A stretch of 64,000 bases of DNA from Pantoea deleyi (GCF_022647325.1 NZ_CP071407.1:186001-250000); one strand, 5' to 3'; positions 1 to 8,436 are shown, numbered from the stretch's first letter. Program-made: numbers and translations. The notes: a model not told the origin generated them from the letters alone.

Positions 1-620
1 GTCTGGTACAGACGGGCAAGGGGGCTGCTGTCGCCCGGCGTCACATAGGCCCCTTCAGAAACCAGCGCCTGATCGATACGGCCTGAAATGGGCGCTTCGA
101 CCGTGGCGAAGCGCAGATCGAGGGCTTTGCGCTTCAGGGCCGCGCTGGCCTGTGCAACATCGGCCGCCGCCTGGCGGGCCGCAGCGACGGCATCGTCGTA
201 ACTCTGACGACTCACCGCGCCCGTGCCGATCAGTTTCCGCAGCCGGGCGGCCTGCTGCTGTGCTCTGTCGTTCGCGGCCTGGGCCCGCAGTAAGCCAGCC
301 CGCGCGTTCTCCACCTCGGCCGCAAAGGGAGCGGCGTTGATCTGGAAAAGGGGATCGCCCTTTTTCACCTCGGCACCCTGTTCAAACAGGCGGCGCTCAA
401 TAACACCATTCACCTGGGCGCGTATCTCGGCCGTACGCAGGGCGTTGACCCGGCCAGGCAGCGTGTCATGCACGGATAAAACCTGAGGCTGGATCACCGC
501 AACCGCAACCTGAGGATCGGCGGCCTGCGCATCGGGGCGGACATCATCATCGCAGCCCGCCAGCACGGCGATCAAGGCAGGCAGGATAAAGGGCAGCGAA
601 AAGCGTTTAGGGGCGAACAT
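1..620 (-). CDS. RND efflux periplasmic adaptor (HlyD/AcrA family), 3' end outside window
   Basis: Membrane-fusion protein that links an inner-membrane RND pump to an outer-membrane channel. The N-terminus has basic residues, a hydrophobic stretch and a lipobox (LAGC, Cys about residue 23), so it should be a lipoprotein like AcrA. After it come the first half of the lipoyl/barrel-sandwich domain (GRVNALRTAEIRAQVNGVI) and an Ala/Arg/Gln-rich coiled-coil hairpin. The frame is open to the left edge, so only about the first 206 residues are seen. An in-frame ATG lies 6 bases upstream, but the chosen ATG has the better-placed GACGAG ribosome site. The pump gene would be expected further left. Specificity cannot be told. 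Confidence 0.85.
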   Translation of the reverse strand, partial: MFAPKRFSLPFILPALIAVLAGCDDDVRPDAQAADPQVAVAVIQPQVLSVHDTLPGRVNALRTAEIRAQVNGVIERRLFEQGAEVKKGDPLFQINAAPFAAEVENARAGLLRAQAANDRAQQQAARLRKLIGTGAVSRQSYDDAVAAARQAAADVAQASAALKRKALDLRFATVEAPISGRIDQALVSEGAYVTPGDSSPLARLYQ

Positions 621-737
621 GGGCATCTCGTCTTATTAAGGATGCGCAATCGTAACGGAGGGACGTTGATATGCCGTCGAGGCTGTGTGGAGATTGTGTG
701 TAGCGGTGAAATATTTTAATAATTCAGACGGAAGCCG

Positions 738-760
738 GGCCGGCAGTGTCTCTGCCGGCC
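738..760 (-). terminator. Perfect 9-bp hairpin downstream of mig-14
   Basis: GGCCGGCAG and CTGCCGGCC pair around a 5-base loop, 25 bases past the mig-14 stop codon. There is no clean T-run after it, so it may act as a weak terminator or as 3'-end protection. Confidence 0.45.
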
Positions 761-784
761 AGTCAGTGAATTCACTCTCCGGTT

Positions 785-1675
785 TCAGAAAAGTGTGCGG
801 CCTGAGGGCATTATATCGCACCACTGTTGTTTATAGTGCCAGGCCGGATTATAGGCACCCAGCGAAAAGATGAATTTCTTTTCTGAAGAGGCGGCTAATG
901 CTTTAGCATGAAGAATGTTTTCCCAGAGTAAAACCGAGCCGATGCCAATGGATTTAAACTGCGGATCCATCCCGCCATTAAAATCTTCAAAATAGTACCA
1001 GTCGGGACACTCGACTTTATAATTGAGATCAAACGCGCAGGGTGAGTCGTTGATGAATAAGATTTTTCCAAAAATCATTTCCCGGAACAGCGTAAAGGTT
1101 TCAGTCAGAGTGTCGATATCCGTGCATTGAAGCTGATTCTGCCAGCGGAGATTGAACAGGCGCTGATAGATCGCGGCCAGCTCACCCGGCGAAAACCCGG
1201 AAACATCTTCGACCGTGCCACCCATTTTCGTGAATCGTCTCACCTCACCTGTGCGTTTTTTTGCCGTTTTAACCGAAAAGTCAGATTTAATATGGGCCAT
1301 TTTTTTCTTAAACAGATTATGGCGAATACTGTTAACTATCACGCCCGAAGAATGCGGCGATAACCGTTTTGTTCTGAAGGGCAGCAGGATTTTTGCTCCC
1401 GCCTTAACCGGCAGAATAAGATCGTCAAAGACAAAGGGCAGGCGCGATTTTTTATATTCCAGCGAACCATTCAGTGAAAAGATAGCGGCGACAGGCTGGC
1501 CGTTTACCCTTTTCAGGTAGTACTGAACCGCGACGCCTTCCCGCTCTGCCAGATAGGCGATGACGCGGGGATGGGTGCAGATGCTCCCGCCGAACGTCGT
1601 GTAAATCTGAGCGTAAGCCGAAGCGTCACACTCTTCCCAGCCGGTTTTTTTAAGTTTTAAGTGTGTTGTCAGCAT
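785..1675 (-). CDS. mig-14: Mig-14 family protein (antimicrobial peptide resistance)
   Basis: 296 residues, close to the roughly 300 of Salmonella Mig-14. The N-terminal segment GWEECDASAYAQIYTTFGGS, followed by a 'HPRVIAYLAEREG' stretch, is characteristic of the family, and the rest is a GNAT-like fold (IGIGSVLLWENIL near the C-terminus). In Salmonella, Mig-14 is an inner-membrane-associated, PhoP-activated factor needed for resistance to polymyxin and cathelicidin-type peptides. The start was set at the ATG preceded by AAGAGAG. A longer frame begins 60 bases upstream, but that ATG lies only a few bases from the predicted transcription start of the PhoP-dependent promoter and has no ribosome site. 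pagP, another PhoP-controlled envelope gene in Salmonella, lies 3.5 kb away. Confidence 0.8.
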   Translation of the reverse strand: MLTTHLKLKKTGWEECDASAYAQIYTTFGGSICTHPRVIAYLAEREGVAVQYYLKRVNGQPVAAIFSLNGSLEYKKSRLPFVFDDLILPVKAGAKILLPFRTKRLSPHSSGVIVNSIRHNLFKKKMAHIKSDFSVKTAKKRTGEVRRFTKMGGTVEDVSGFSPGELAAIYQRLFNLRWQNQLQCTDIDTLTETFTLFREMIFGKILFINDSPCAFDLNYKVECPDWYYFEDFNGGMDPQFKSIGIGSVLLWENILHAKALAASSEKKFIFSLGAYNPAWHYKQQWCDIMPSGRTLF

Positions 1676-1745
1676 ACCTGCTCTCTTAAGTAAAATCTCA
1701 TGCGTAGCCCGCCAGACTGACGGCAGGATATTCATAACGGGCGAG

Positions 1746-1780
1746 GGTATAATTCATCTTATTTAAACAGGCGATAAACA
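1746..1780 (-). promoter_or_regulatory. PhoP-dependent promoter of mig-14
   Basis: On the minus strand there is a perfect PhoP box, TGTTTA-N5-TGTTTA (1780-1764), followed after 12 bases by TATACC (1751-1746) as -10. That is the spacing of PhoP-activated promoters, where the box replaces the -35. The predicted start of transcription is near 1739, giving a leader of about 60 bases to the mig-14 ATG. Confidence 0.75.
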
Positions 1781-2259
1781 AAAGAATAACCAGGCGTGCT
1801 AAAACCGCTTTGTTTAGCTTCTGCACATGATCTACACACAGACGCAACGATTCCTCCATCTTTAATCCGTCAGAAGGGTTTCACTTATAAAAATCTGACT
1901 AAGTTCAGCAAAAATAATTTAAATAAAACTTGATCCAAAATGAGTAAGTTTGTTCAAATCAGCCGCAGGATCAGCAACACTCAGGGTTATTTCGTGACTG
2001 ATTTCCCTGCCGTGAATATAAACAGAAGTTAAATGAAAAATCGCCGTGAATTTTGTAGCTTGTTTAACTTCCGGATAATAACTGGCTTTATAATGGGCGA
2101 AAACGCTGACTGAAAGATAAATCCTGTCTCAGTGCGGGCTGGCTACGCCCCTGTCAGGTCTCTGCGCCTGCGGGATATTTTAGCGACAATTCATTTATTG
2201 TTTTGAATTGTTTTTCTGAACGGAAAGTCATGACTTCATGCTTTCTTTGATCAACCAGA
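1781..2259. other. AT-rich intergenic stretch between mig-14 and the SDR gene
   Basis: About 480 bases clearly richer in A/T than the flanking genes, with no convincing reading frame and no hairpin terminator. It must hold the promoter of the rightward SDR gene, but no clear -35/-10 pair stands out. The composition suggests an H-NS-silenced or horizontally acquired boundary (inference). Confidence 0.4.
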
Positions 2260-3384
2260 ATGAATGATACCATTATGAAAAACATACTCATTACCGGTTC
2301 TACAGGGTTTTTAGGCGGAGCTGTCGTCGCAAATTTATTACAAAACAGCGTTAAGGATCGACTGCTGCTGCTGGTCAGAGGGAAAACCGTTGATGAGGGC
2401 TTAAACCGGCTCCGGGCGAATCTGGTCAACTTTGGCCTGGAGGCGTCATTAATTCATTCCATCACCGCTGAAAATATTCTTCTGGGTGATCTGGCGATGC
2501 CGGAACACTTTATCAGTGACGCCCGCCTTGATGACGTTACGCACGTTATCAACTGCGCGGCCGTAGCCTCATTTGGCAAAAACCCGACAATCTGGAAAGT
2601 GAACGTGGAGGGCACGTTCAAATTTGCCGAGCGTATGAGCCGCGTCACCGGGTTAGAGAAATTCATTCATGTCGGTACCGCTATGTCATGCGCACCGGAA
2701 CCCGGCTCGCTGGTCACAGAGAGCTGGCTGGACTCCAGCCGGGATCAGCATATCGTCGAGTACACCTGGAGCAAGGCTTCGATTGAAAAGCTGATGACAG
2801 AGACGCTGCCGGAACTGCCGCTGGTGATTGCCCGCCCGTCGATCGTCGTGGGGCACTCGGATCAGGGTTGTCTGCCTTCCGCCAGTATTTTCTGGGTCTT
2901 CCGGATGGCGCTGGCGCTGGGAAAATTTACCTGCGACCTCAACGATCGTATCGACGTGGTTCCCGTGGATTTCTGCGCGGACGCGCTGGTTCTGCTTCTG
3001 GATGCCAGAGACGTGATCAACGAGGTGATCCATATTTCTGCCGGAACCCAGAGCAGCGTGACCTTCGCTGAGATTGATGAGGCGATGGCAAAAGCCTCCG
3101 GCAAACGCGCGCTGGGCGAAGATTATCAGAAAGTCTCCTATAAGCAGCTCTCTGACAGCAGAAGAACGTTCAAAGATCTGTTTGGCCCCTGCAATGAACG
3201 GATCATGCTGCGCGCCATGAATCTGTACGGACATTTCTCAAATCTGAATGTGGTCTTTGATAACACGAAACTCATGCAGCTTGGCATGGGCAAGCCTTCA
3301 CGCTTCACCGATTATCTGGATCGCTGTGTCTCGACGACCCGCGATGCGACTATTGCTGAACTGATGCAGGTCGACTTCAAGTAA
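2260..3384 (+). CDS. NAD(P)-dependent SDR, thioester-reductase/male-sterility-like
   Basis: 374 residues. An N-terminal Rossmann motif, ITGSTGFLGGAVV (residues about 10-22), and the active-site Tyr/Lys pair in YTWSKASIEKL (about 167-177) mark an extended SDR. The overall pattern (NCAAVASFGK, VNVEGTFKFAERM, ARPSIVVGHSD) is that of the NAD-binding-4 family, which includes thioester reductase (R) domains of NRPS/PKS enzymes and fatty acyl-CoA reductases. It stands alone here, with no carrier protein or synthetase in view, so the acyl substrate is unknown. A second ATG 15 bases downstream (MKNILITG) gives a more typical N-terminus for the family. Neither ATG has a strong ribosome site. Confidence 0.75.
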   Translation: MNDTIMKNILITGSTGFLGGAVVANLLQNSVKDRLLLLVRGKTVDEGLNRLRANLVNFGLEASLIHSITAENILLGDLAMPEHFISDARLDDVTHVINCAAVASFGKNPTIWKVNVEGTFKFAERMSRVTGLEKFIHVGTAMSCAPEPGSLVTESWLDSSRDQHIVEYTWSKASIEKLMTETLPELPLVIARPSIVVGHSDQGCLPSASIFWVFRMALALGKFTCDLNDRIDVVPVDFCADALVLLLDARDVINEVIHISAGTQSSVTFAEIDEAMAKASGKRALGEDYQKVSYKQLSDSRRTFKDLFGPCNERIMLRAMNLYGHFSNLNVVFDNTKLMQLGMGKPSRFTDYLDRCVSTTRDATIAELMQVDFK

Positions 3385-3391
3385 TGACCAA

Positions 3392-3416
3392 AGGCAGCCT
3401 GGAACACAGGCTGCCT
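3392..3416 (+). terminator. Perfect 10-bp hairpin after the SDR gene
   Basis: AGGCAGCCTG and CAGGCTGCCT flank a GAACA loop eight bases after the stop codon. The T-run is poor, but position and perfect pairing make a transcription end likely. Confidence 0.6.
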
Positions 3417-3607
3417 GTATAGGGTTTATCACCTTTCTCTCGTCTGCTTTCAGGGGGTAGCATGAATTCTCGTGAACGCCCGCCTTACCTGACCCTTTTC
3501 CGGTGACCGTTCCCGCACTTCACATCAGCATACCCCCCGAACTCTCCTGGCGAGCAGGGCTGCCTCGTTACGCCAGAGCATGCTTTCCTGATGATTGCGG
3601 TTTCAGA

Positions 3608-3633
3608 TAAAAAAAGCCCGCGCAGGGCGGGCT
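3608..3633 (-). terminator. Rho-independent terminator of the 29-residue peptide gene
   Basis: On the minus strand AGCCCGC-N5-GCGGGCT is followed by seven T residues, a strong intrinsic terminator. It lies about 30 bases after the stop of the short reading frame at 3666-3755 and has no other gene to serve. Confidence 0.8.
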
Positions 3634-3665
3634 AATCGTATCGCAGGGACTTTTATTATTTGTAG

Positions 3666-3755
3666 CTATTCACAGGTGCTGGTGTTGGTCTTCGTATTGA
3701 TTGCAGTATAGGGAAATAATCTTAGTTTTAGCTTGGCACACGCTGTTACAGACAT
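3666..3755 (-). CDS. Candidate 29-residue peptide gene
   Basis: A short frame starting ATG TCT GTA encodes a 29-residue peptide with a basic, hydrophobic N-terminal half (CAKLKLRLFPY, residues 6-16) and a polar C-terminus rich in Thr and Asn that ends ...TSTCE, with cysteines at positions 6 and 28. The evidence that it is translated is the strong ribosome site GGAGAGGA about 8 bases before the ATG, and a strong intrinsic terminator just behind it, so the unit has the layout of an independent gene. There is no signal peptide or membrane segment. I do not recognise the family. It could be a signalling or precursor peptide, a leader peptide, or a coding or non-coding small RNA. Confidence 0.5.
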   Translation of the reverse strand: MSVTACAKLKLRLFPYTAINTKTNTSTCE

Positions 3756-3945
3756 CACAAATTCCTCTCCGACTTACTTTTTTTCCTGCTATTCACCTCG
3801 GGTGTTAAGGCATGGCAGATTATTCACCCGCGCATCCTTTCCCTGACACGTACACGTTCCTGCCTGCCGGTTGCACGCTTTATCACCTGAAAACGACCCT
3901 GATAATCCTCCTGCACTTTCCTCAGATTGCATCAAAACGCGTCAT

Positions 3946-3978
3946 TGTGACTCCAGACTTAATAGGTCTGGAGTCACA
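3946..3978. repeat. Perfect 13-bp inverted repeat (hairpin) upstream of the integrase gene
   Basis: TGTGACTCCAGAC (3946-3958) and GTCTGGAGTCACA (3966-3978) are exact reverse complements around a TTAATAG loop. The structure ends 51 bases before the recombinase ATG and has no T-run on either side, so it is not an ordinary terminator. It may be a recombinase-binding or attachment site, or an operator. Confidence 0.65.
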
Positions 3979-4029
3979 GGCGTACAGTGATTAGAATGAC
4001 GCACTTTGCAGTGATTCAAAGGCAGGAAT

Positions 4030-5136
4030 ATGACGATGGAAAGAGTTGTGGCCCCGGCGCGTTCGGCGCATGTTGGTCGCCATGTCATGATCTGGCTGGA
4101 GCAGGTCAGAGCGGCTTCGCTTGGCGATCTGGATAATTTTGGCGACGAGGGTACGGTCGAGCAGGTGATGAAGGTCTGGGTAAAACTCTCGCTGCTGGTC
4201 AGCCGGCGCCGCCCCGAGATCGCCGTCTCTTCGCTACTGAAGCATGTCCTGCCCGGTATCGGCGCGCAGCCGCTAAGATCGCTGAACCGCTTACGGCTTA
4301 ACCGGCTCTATAACATCCTGATCGTCGACGGCAAAAAGGAGGAGGCACGCCGGGTCTTTGCGCTCACCAAACAGTTTCTCGCCTGGTGCGAGATGCAGGG
4401 CTATCTCGATCATTCACCCATCGCGTCGATGAAGAAAAGGGATGTGGCAGGCCGCACCACGCCGCCGCGCAGCCGGCAACTCTCTGACGCCGAGATCTGG
4501 GTCTTCTGGCACGGCCTGGATAACCGGGCATTATCGGAACAGGCGCGCTGGGCGCTGCGTTTGTGTCTGGCCAGCGCCCGGCGACCGGATGAGATTGTGC
4601 AGGCGCAGAAAGCGGAGTTCGATCTGCGTTCAGGTTTATGGAAGCAGGGCACGCGCAACAAATCGCAGCGGGAACATGTGCTGCCGATATCGCCCCTGAT
4701 GCAGATGTGTATTGAAGCGCTGCTGCGCGCAGCCGATCCCGACTCCCCGTGGCTGGTGCCCGCGCCACGCGATCCCCAACAGCCGCTCTCGAAAGGCGCC
4801 CTTAATCAGGCGCTGCGCCGGATGATCCGCGACCCGCGCGGACTGGGGCTTGAGGCCTTTACGCCGCGCGACCTGCGTCGCACCGCGCGTTCGAAACTCT
4901 CAGCGCTCGACACGCCGAATGATGTTGCCCGAAAAATCATGAACCACGCGCTGGAGGGCATCGATCGGGTCTATGACACACACGACTATCTGAGCCAGAT
5001 GCGACAGGCCATGAATGCTTTTTCTGACGCGGTTGAGCAGATAATCGGGAGCGAAAGTTACCATTCGCTGCGACATCGCTATGATGGCGAAACCCTGGTG
5101 ATCAGCGATCTCTCCGTCATGGCGATGTCGCGCTGA
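4030..5136 (+). CDS. Tyrosine recombinase / integrase-like protein
   Basis: 368 residues with the catalytic domain of the phage-integrase family in the C-terminal half. Visible motifs are Arg I in LASARRPDEIVQ (about 178-189), a beta-hairpin Lys region in TRNKSQREHVLPIS, box II FTPRDLRRTARSKL (about 278-291) and the final box MNHALEG...VYDTHDYL with the candidate nucleophile Tyr. The usual His of the H-x-x-R box II is Arg here, a substitution seen in some P4-like integrases. There is no N-terminal arm-binding domain of the usual P4 type and no tRNA gene, excisionase or phage genes nearby. It is therefore a solitary recombinase, perhaps domesticated or left from a decayed element. It converges on pagP with 3 bases between stop codons. 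Confidence 0.85.
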   Translation: MTMERVVAPARSAHVGRHVMIWLEQVRAASLGDLDNFGDEGTVEQVMKVWVKLSLLVSRRRPEIAVSSLLKHVLPGIGAQPLRSLNRLRLNRLYNILIVDGKKEEARRVFALTKQFLAWCEMQGYLDHSPIASMKKRDVAGRTTPPRSRQLSDAEIWVFWHGLDNRALSEQARWALRLCLASARRPDEIVQAQKAEFDLRSGLWKQGTRNKSQREHVLPISPLMQMCIEALLRAADPDSPWLVPAPRDPQQPLSKGALNQALRRMIRDPRGLGLEAFTPRDLRRTARSKLSALDTPNDVARKIMNHALEGIDRVYDTHDYLSQMRQAMNAFSDAVEQIIGSESYHSLRHRYDGETLVISDLSVMAMSR

Positions 5137-5139
5137 CGA

Positions 5140-5712
5140 TCAGAAGTGATAACGGAACCAGGCAAAGTAGACGTTTCCGTTATTGTGGGTGCCGGGAATG
5201 TAGGTCATCTGGAAATCCAGATCGCCATAACCCACTGATGCCAGTGGTAAAATCGCCGGAACCGGAATATATTTCCAGTTATCACGCGCGGTTACGCCCG
5301 CCGTATAACCTGCACCCCAGTGGAAGTTCTGATCGGCCAGCGGACGCCAGGTGGCCACCCAGCCATATCCGCCAAAGGGTTCCCATTTATTAAAGGAGTC
5401 TTTAAACGCCATCAGGTAGATGCCGTTCCAGTTTCCTTTTTCATCATAACGGGAGATACCACCGCCTGCGCCCCAGGGTCTTTCATTATATTTATTAATG
5501 TGTTCCCGATCGTAGGTGGCACGGTTGTGCCAGGTAATGGCAGGCAGATAGAAATCGACGCCATCAGGCTGATTCCATGTGGTAGCCACTTTATCGCTGA
5601 AACTATCCCAGCCTGCGCTCACAGTCTGCACGAGAGTGGCAGAGTGAGCCGGAAAAGCCGTGTAAACGGCAGTGGTTATCATCAGCGCTTTGAGAGTTGA
5701 TGTTTTGCGCAT
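5140..5712 (-). CDS. pagP: Lipid A palmitoyltransferase PagP
   Basis: 190 residues (E. coli PagP 186). An outer-membrane beta-barrel enzyme that moves a palmitate from phospholipid to lipid A, lowering permeability to cationic peptides. The sequence is strongly conserved with E. coli: AITWH carries the catalytic His, KDSFNKWEP the Asp-Ser pair, and the C-terminus [12 protein letters not shown] ends in the aromatic residue expected for barrel assembly. A signal peptide ends about at AHSA. The start chosen is [10 protein letters not shown], preceded by GCAGGGA. A frame extending 57 bases further upstream lacks a ribosome site. No PhoP box as clear as that of mig-14 was found upstream. Confidence 0.95.
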   Translation of the reverse strand: MRKTSTLKALMITTAVYTAFPAHSATLVQTVSAGWDSFSDKVATTWNQPDGVDFYLPAITWHNRATYDREHINKYNERPWGAGGGISRYDEKGNWNGIYLMAFKDSFNKWEPFGGYGWVATWRPLADQNFHWGAGYTAGVTARDNWKYIPVPAILPLASVGYGDLDFQMTYIPGTHNNGNVYFAWFRYHF

Positions 5713-5975
5713 GTGTAGATCCCTGCAATATCTGGTATTTAAAAAGAGAAAAAGTGTTAATGCGGTCATTATGGCACGAAGAAAGGCAACTTCAGCTCAA
5801 TAGATGGCCAGAGCAGGATTTTATAATTAATTTAAGCGAAGCGGAAACCCTCGTTCCATAATTTATCTGCCCTCAGACTGTAGCAAACGAAACATCCTCC
5901 CTTTCTCGTTCCCCTGTCTTTAGCAACATTCAGTCGCACTCCGAAAAGAAAAGAGATTAACTGTTAACAAAATAT

Positions 5976-5994
5976 TGTAATGATAATATAAATG
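5976..5994 (+). promoter_or_regulatory. Candidate Fur box upstream of fhuE
   Basis: TGTAATGATAATATAAATG matches the core of the 19-bp Fur consensus (TAATGATAAT intact, 12 of 19 overall), in an AT-rich stretch about 165 bases before the receptor start. This fits iron repression of a siderophore receptor. Confidence 0.6.
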
Positions 5995-6158
5995 AGTATA
6001 TTTCTCATTTGCTTTAATGATGGGACTTACCCCTGATCGGATGATCGGGAATCCAGGGAAAGGGTTTCAGGGGATGTAAAAGAGCGGGCGGCGGAGTCAG
6101 CTGTCAGCACCGTCATAACAGTCGTTGCAATAAAAACATAAAAAAATTTGAGGAATGA

Positions 6159-8372
6159 ATGAACGCTCTCTCTCTTAATAACGCCAGGATAAGCTCTTCT
6201 CCGGTTCGGTCGCATCCGCGCCGTGTCTCACTGCTGACGGTGCTTATCGCCTCGACGCTGGCAAATATGGCGCACGCCGCAGTCCGTCCGGCTTCACTGG
6301 ATGATCCCCAGACGCTGACGGTCACGGCAGCGGATGATAACGTGACGCCGTCACCTGAAGCCGACTACAGTGTCCCGGTGACCCGCGCCGGTACGAAGAT
6401 GCTGGGCACCGTGCGGGATGTCCCGCAGTCGGTCAGCATTGTCAGCAAACAACGGATGGCCGATCAGCAACTTCAGTCGCTGAATGATGTACTGACCAAT
6501 ACCACCGCCATTCAGGGCATCCGGAGCGATATGGATCGCACCAGTTACTATGCCCGCGGTTTTATGATTGACAACTATATGGTCGATGGCATTCCTACGG
6601 CCTTCGCCGCGCGCTGGAACCTGGGCGATGCGCAGACCGATATGGCGCTCTATGAGCGGGTTGAAGTCGTGCGTGGCGCGACCGGCCTGTTAACCGGGCC
6701 GGGCAATCCTTCCGCAGCCATCAATATGGTGCGTAAGCACGCTGACAGCAAAGCGCCCACTGGCACGATCTCTGCCAGCTACGGAAGCTGGAATAAGCAG
6801 CGTTATGTAGCCGATCTCGCTGCACCGCTCAGTGAATCCGGCAATCTGCGCGGACGCCTGATCGCGGGCTGGCAGGATAACAACAGCTTCATTGAGCGCT
6901 ACGGTGCCAGAAAACAGTTTATCTATGGCGTGGCAGATGCGGACCTGACCGATTCAGCCACGCTTTCTGTCGGCTATGAGCTGAGTCAGGTGAATACCGA
7001 TGGCACGATGTGGGCCGGTGCGCCACGCTGGTATACCGACGGCGGACAGATTCATTCGCGCCGGGGATACAACACCGCACCTGACTGGGCCTATAACAAC
7101 AAAGAGAACCGTAAACTCTTTGTGAATCTGAAGCAGGACTTCGATAACGGCTGGAATATCACCCTCAACGGCACCCACAATGAGATGCGGCTGGACAGCA
7201 AACAGCTCTATCTCGACGGCTATTTCGATCGCAATACCGGCGCGGGGGTCTCTGGCTATGCCAGCTATCCGGTAGTGGGCGGAACCGGCTACAACACCGG
7301 TAAACGCAAAGTGGATGCGGTGGATGCCTTTGCCAGCGGGCCGTATGAATGGCTGGGACGGCAGCATGAACTGATGGCCGGAATCAGCTACAGCCGTCAG
7401 GATAACCGCTACTACAGCACCTTTGAGAATATCTCGCCGGCTTCGCTGGGCAACTTTAACACCTATAAAGGCGACTACCCGGAATCGGACTGGACGCCGC
7501 GTCTGCTGGCCACCGATTCACAGCGGGTCCACCAGAAATCAACCTACATGGCGACCCGCCTGTCGCTTGCCGATCCCCTGCATCTGATTCTGGGTGCGCG
7601 TTATACCCGCTGGAGCCGTGTCACGCCAACCGGCGGGATGGAGCAGAACAATACAACGCCATACGGCGGACTGATTTACGACTTCGCGGAAAACTGGTCT
7701 GCTTACGCCAGCTACACCTCGGTTTTCCAGCCACAGGACTATCGTGATGTCAGCGGCGCCTACCTTTCACCGGTGATCGGGAAAAACTATGAGGCGGGGC
7801 TGAAATCTGACTGGCTGGACAGCCGGCTGACCACCTCGATTTCACTGTTCCGCACCGAACTGGATAATGCGGCAGAGGCGACGACACAGACGATTCAGGG
7901 TTCAGGTGATACCGCCTGGATTGGCCGTAAAGGAGTGGTAAGTCGTGGCGTGGAGTTTGAGATCAACGGTGCCGTAACCGACAACTGGCAGATGACCGTG
8001 GGCGGAACGCGCTACCTTGCGGAAAACCGCGATGGCAGCACGTTTAACCCGCAGCTGCCGCAGACCAGTTTTAACCTGTTCAGCCGCTATCGCCTGCCTG
8101 CCCTGCAACCGCTTACGCTGGGCGGTGGCGTCCGCTGGCAGACCCATATCTGGAACGACATCGCCGCGCCGGAAGGGAATGGCACCTGGCGTGCGCGGCA
8201 GGGCAGCTACGCGCTGGTCGATCTGTTTGCCCGCTATGAAGTCAGTAAAAATCTGTCGCTGCAGGGCAATCTGAACAACCTGTTCGACAAAGCTTATGAT
8301 ACCAATGTGGCCAGCTCCGTAGTTTATGGTGAACCCCGCAATGTCTCGGTGACCGCCAGCTACACGTTCTGA
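6159..8372 (+). CDS. fhuE: TonB-dependent ferric-coprogen/rhodotorulate receptor FhuE
   Basis: 737 residues (E. coli FhuE 729). Signal peptide through about NMAHA, then a TonB box (QTLTVTA), plug domain (GTVRDVPQSVSIVSKQRM; ERVEVVRGATGLLTGPGNPS) and a 22-strand barrel ending in the C-terminal Phe of SVTASYTF. Blocks such as YARGFMIDNYMVDGIPT, LADPLHLILGARYT and LQGNLNNLFDKAYDTNV are near-identical to E. coli FhuE, which imports ferric coprogen and rhodotorulic acid and, more weakly, ferrioxamines. The desferrioxamine operon lies 10 kb downstream, so recapture of self-made ferrioxamine is possible. The ribosome site is GAGGA. The gene stands as a single unit between a Fur box and a hairpin terminator. 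Confidence 0.93.
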   Translation: MNALSLNNARISSSPVRSHPRRVSLLTVLIASTLANMAHAAVRPASLDDPQTLTVTAADDNVTPSPEADYSVPVTRAGTKMLGTVRDVPQSVSIVSKQRMADQQLQSLNDVLTNTTAIQGIRSDMDRTSYYARGFMIDNYMVDGIPTAFAARWNLGDAQTDMALYERVEVVRGATGLLTGPGNPSAAINMVRKHADSKAPTGTISASYGSWNKQRYVADLAAPLSESGNLRGRLIAGWQDNNSFIERYGARKQFIYGVADADLTDSATLSVGYELSQVNTDGTMWAGAPRWYTDGGQIHSRRGYNTAPDWAYNNKENRKLFVNLKQDFDNGWNITLNGTHNEMRLDSKQLYLDGYFDRNTGAGVSGYASYPVVGGTGYNTGKRKVDAVDAFASGPYEWLGRQHELMAGISYSRQDNRYYSTFENISPASLGNFNTYKGDYPESDWTPRLLATDSQRVHQKSTYMATRLSLADPLHLILGARYTRWSRVTPTGGMEQNNTTPYGGLIYDFAENWSAYASYTSVFQPQDYRDVSGAYLSPVIGKNYEAGLKSDWLDSRLTTSISLFRTELDNAAEATTQTIQGSGDTAWIGRKGVVSRGVEFEINGAVTDNWQMTVGGTRYLAENRDGSTFNPQLPQTSFNLFSRYRLPALQPLTLGGGVRWQTHIWNDIAAPEGNGTWRARQGSYALVDLFARYEVSKNLSLQGNLNNLFDKAYDTNVASSVVYGEPRNVSVTASYTF

Positions 8373-8385
8373 TATCACGCTGATT

Positions 8386-8431
8386 AAAACGCCTCAGCTG
8401 AGGCGTTTGCTTGTTCCTTCACTGACGTTCA
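8386..8431 (+). repeat. Copy 1 of a 46-bp direct repeat containing the fhuE terminator
   Basis: The hairpin AAACGCCTCAG-CTGAGGCGTTT is followed by GCTTGTTCC-T-TCACTGACGTTCA. It forms the fhuE terminator. It differs at only three positions from the copy at 9355-9400, and the two bracket the higBA module. Confidence 0.85.
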
Positions 8432-8436
8432 TTACC

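Noticed and set aside
3812..3994. A 60-codon plus-strand frame before the integrase gene
   Set aside because: No ribosome site, and it ends in the perfect hairpin; composition is not protein-like.
5713..5960. PhoP box before pagP
   Set aside because: Only weak GTTTA-like matches with wrong spacing were seen; nothing comparable to the mig-14 site.
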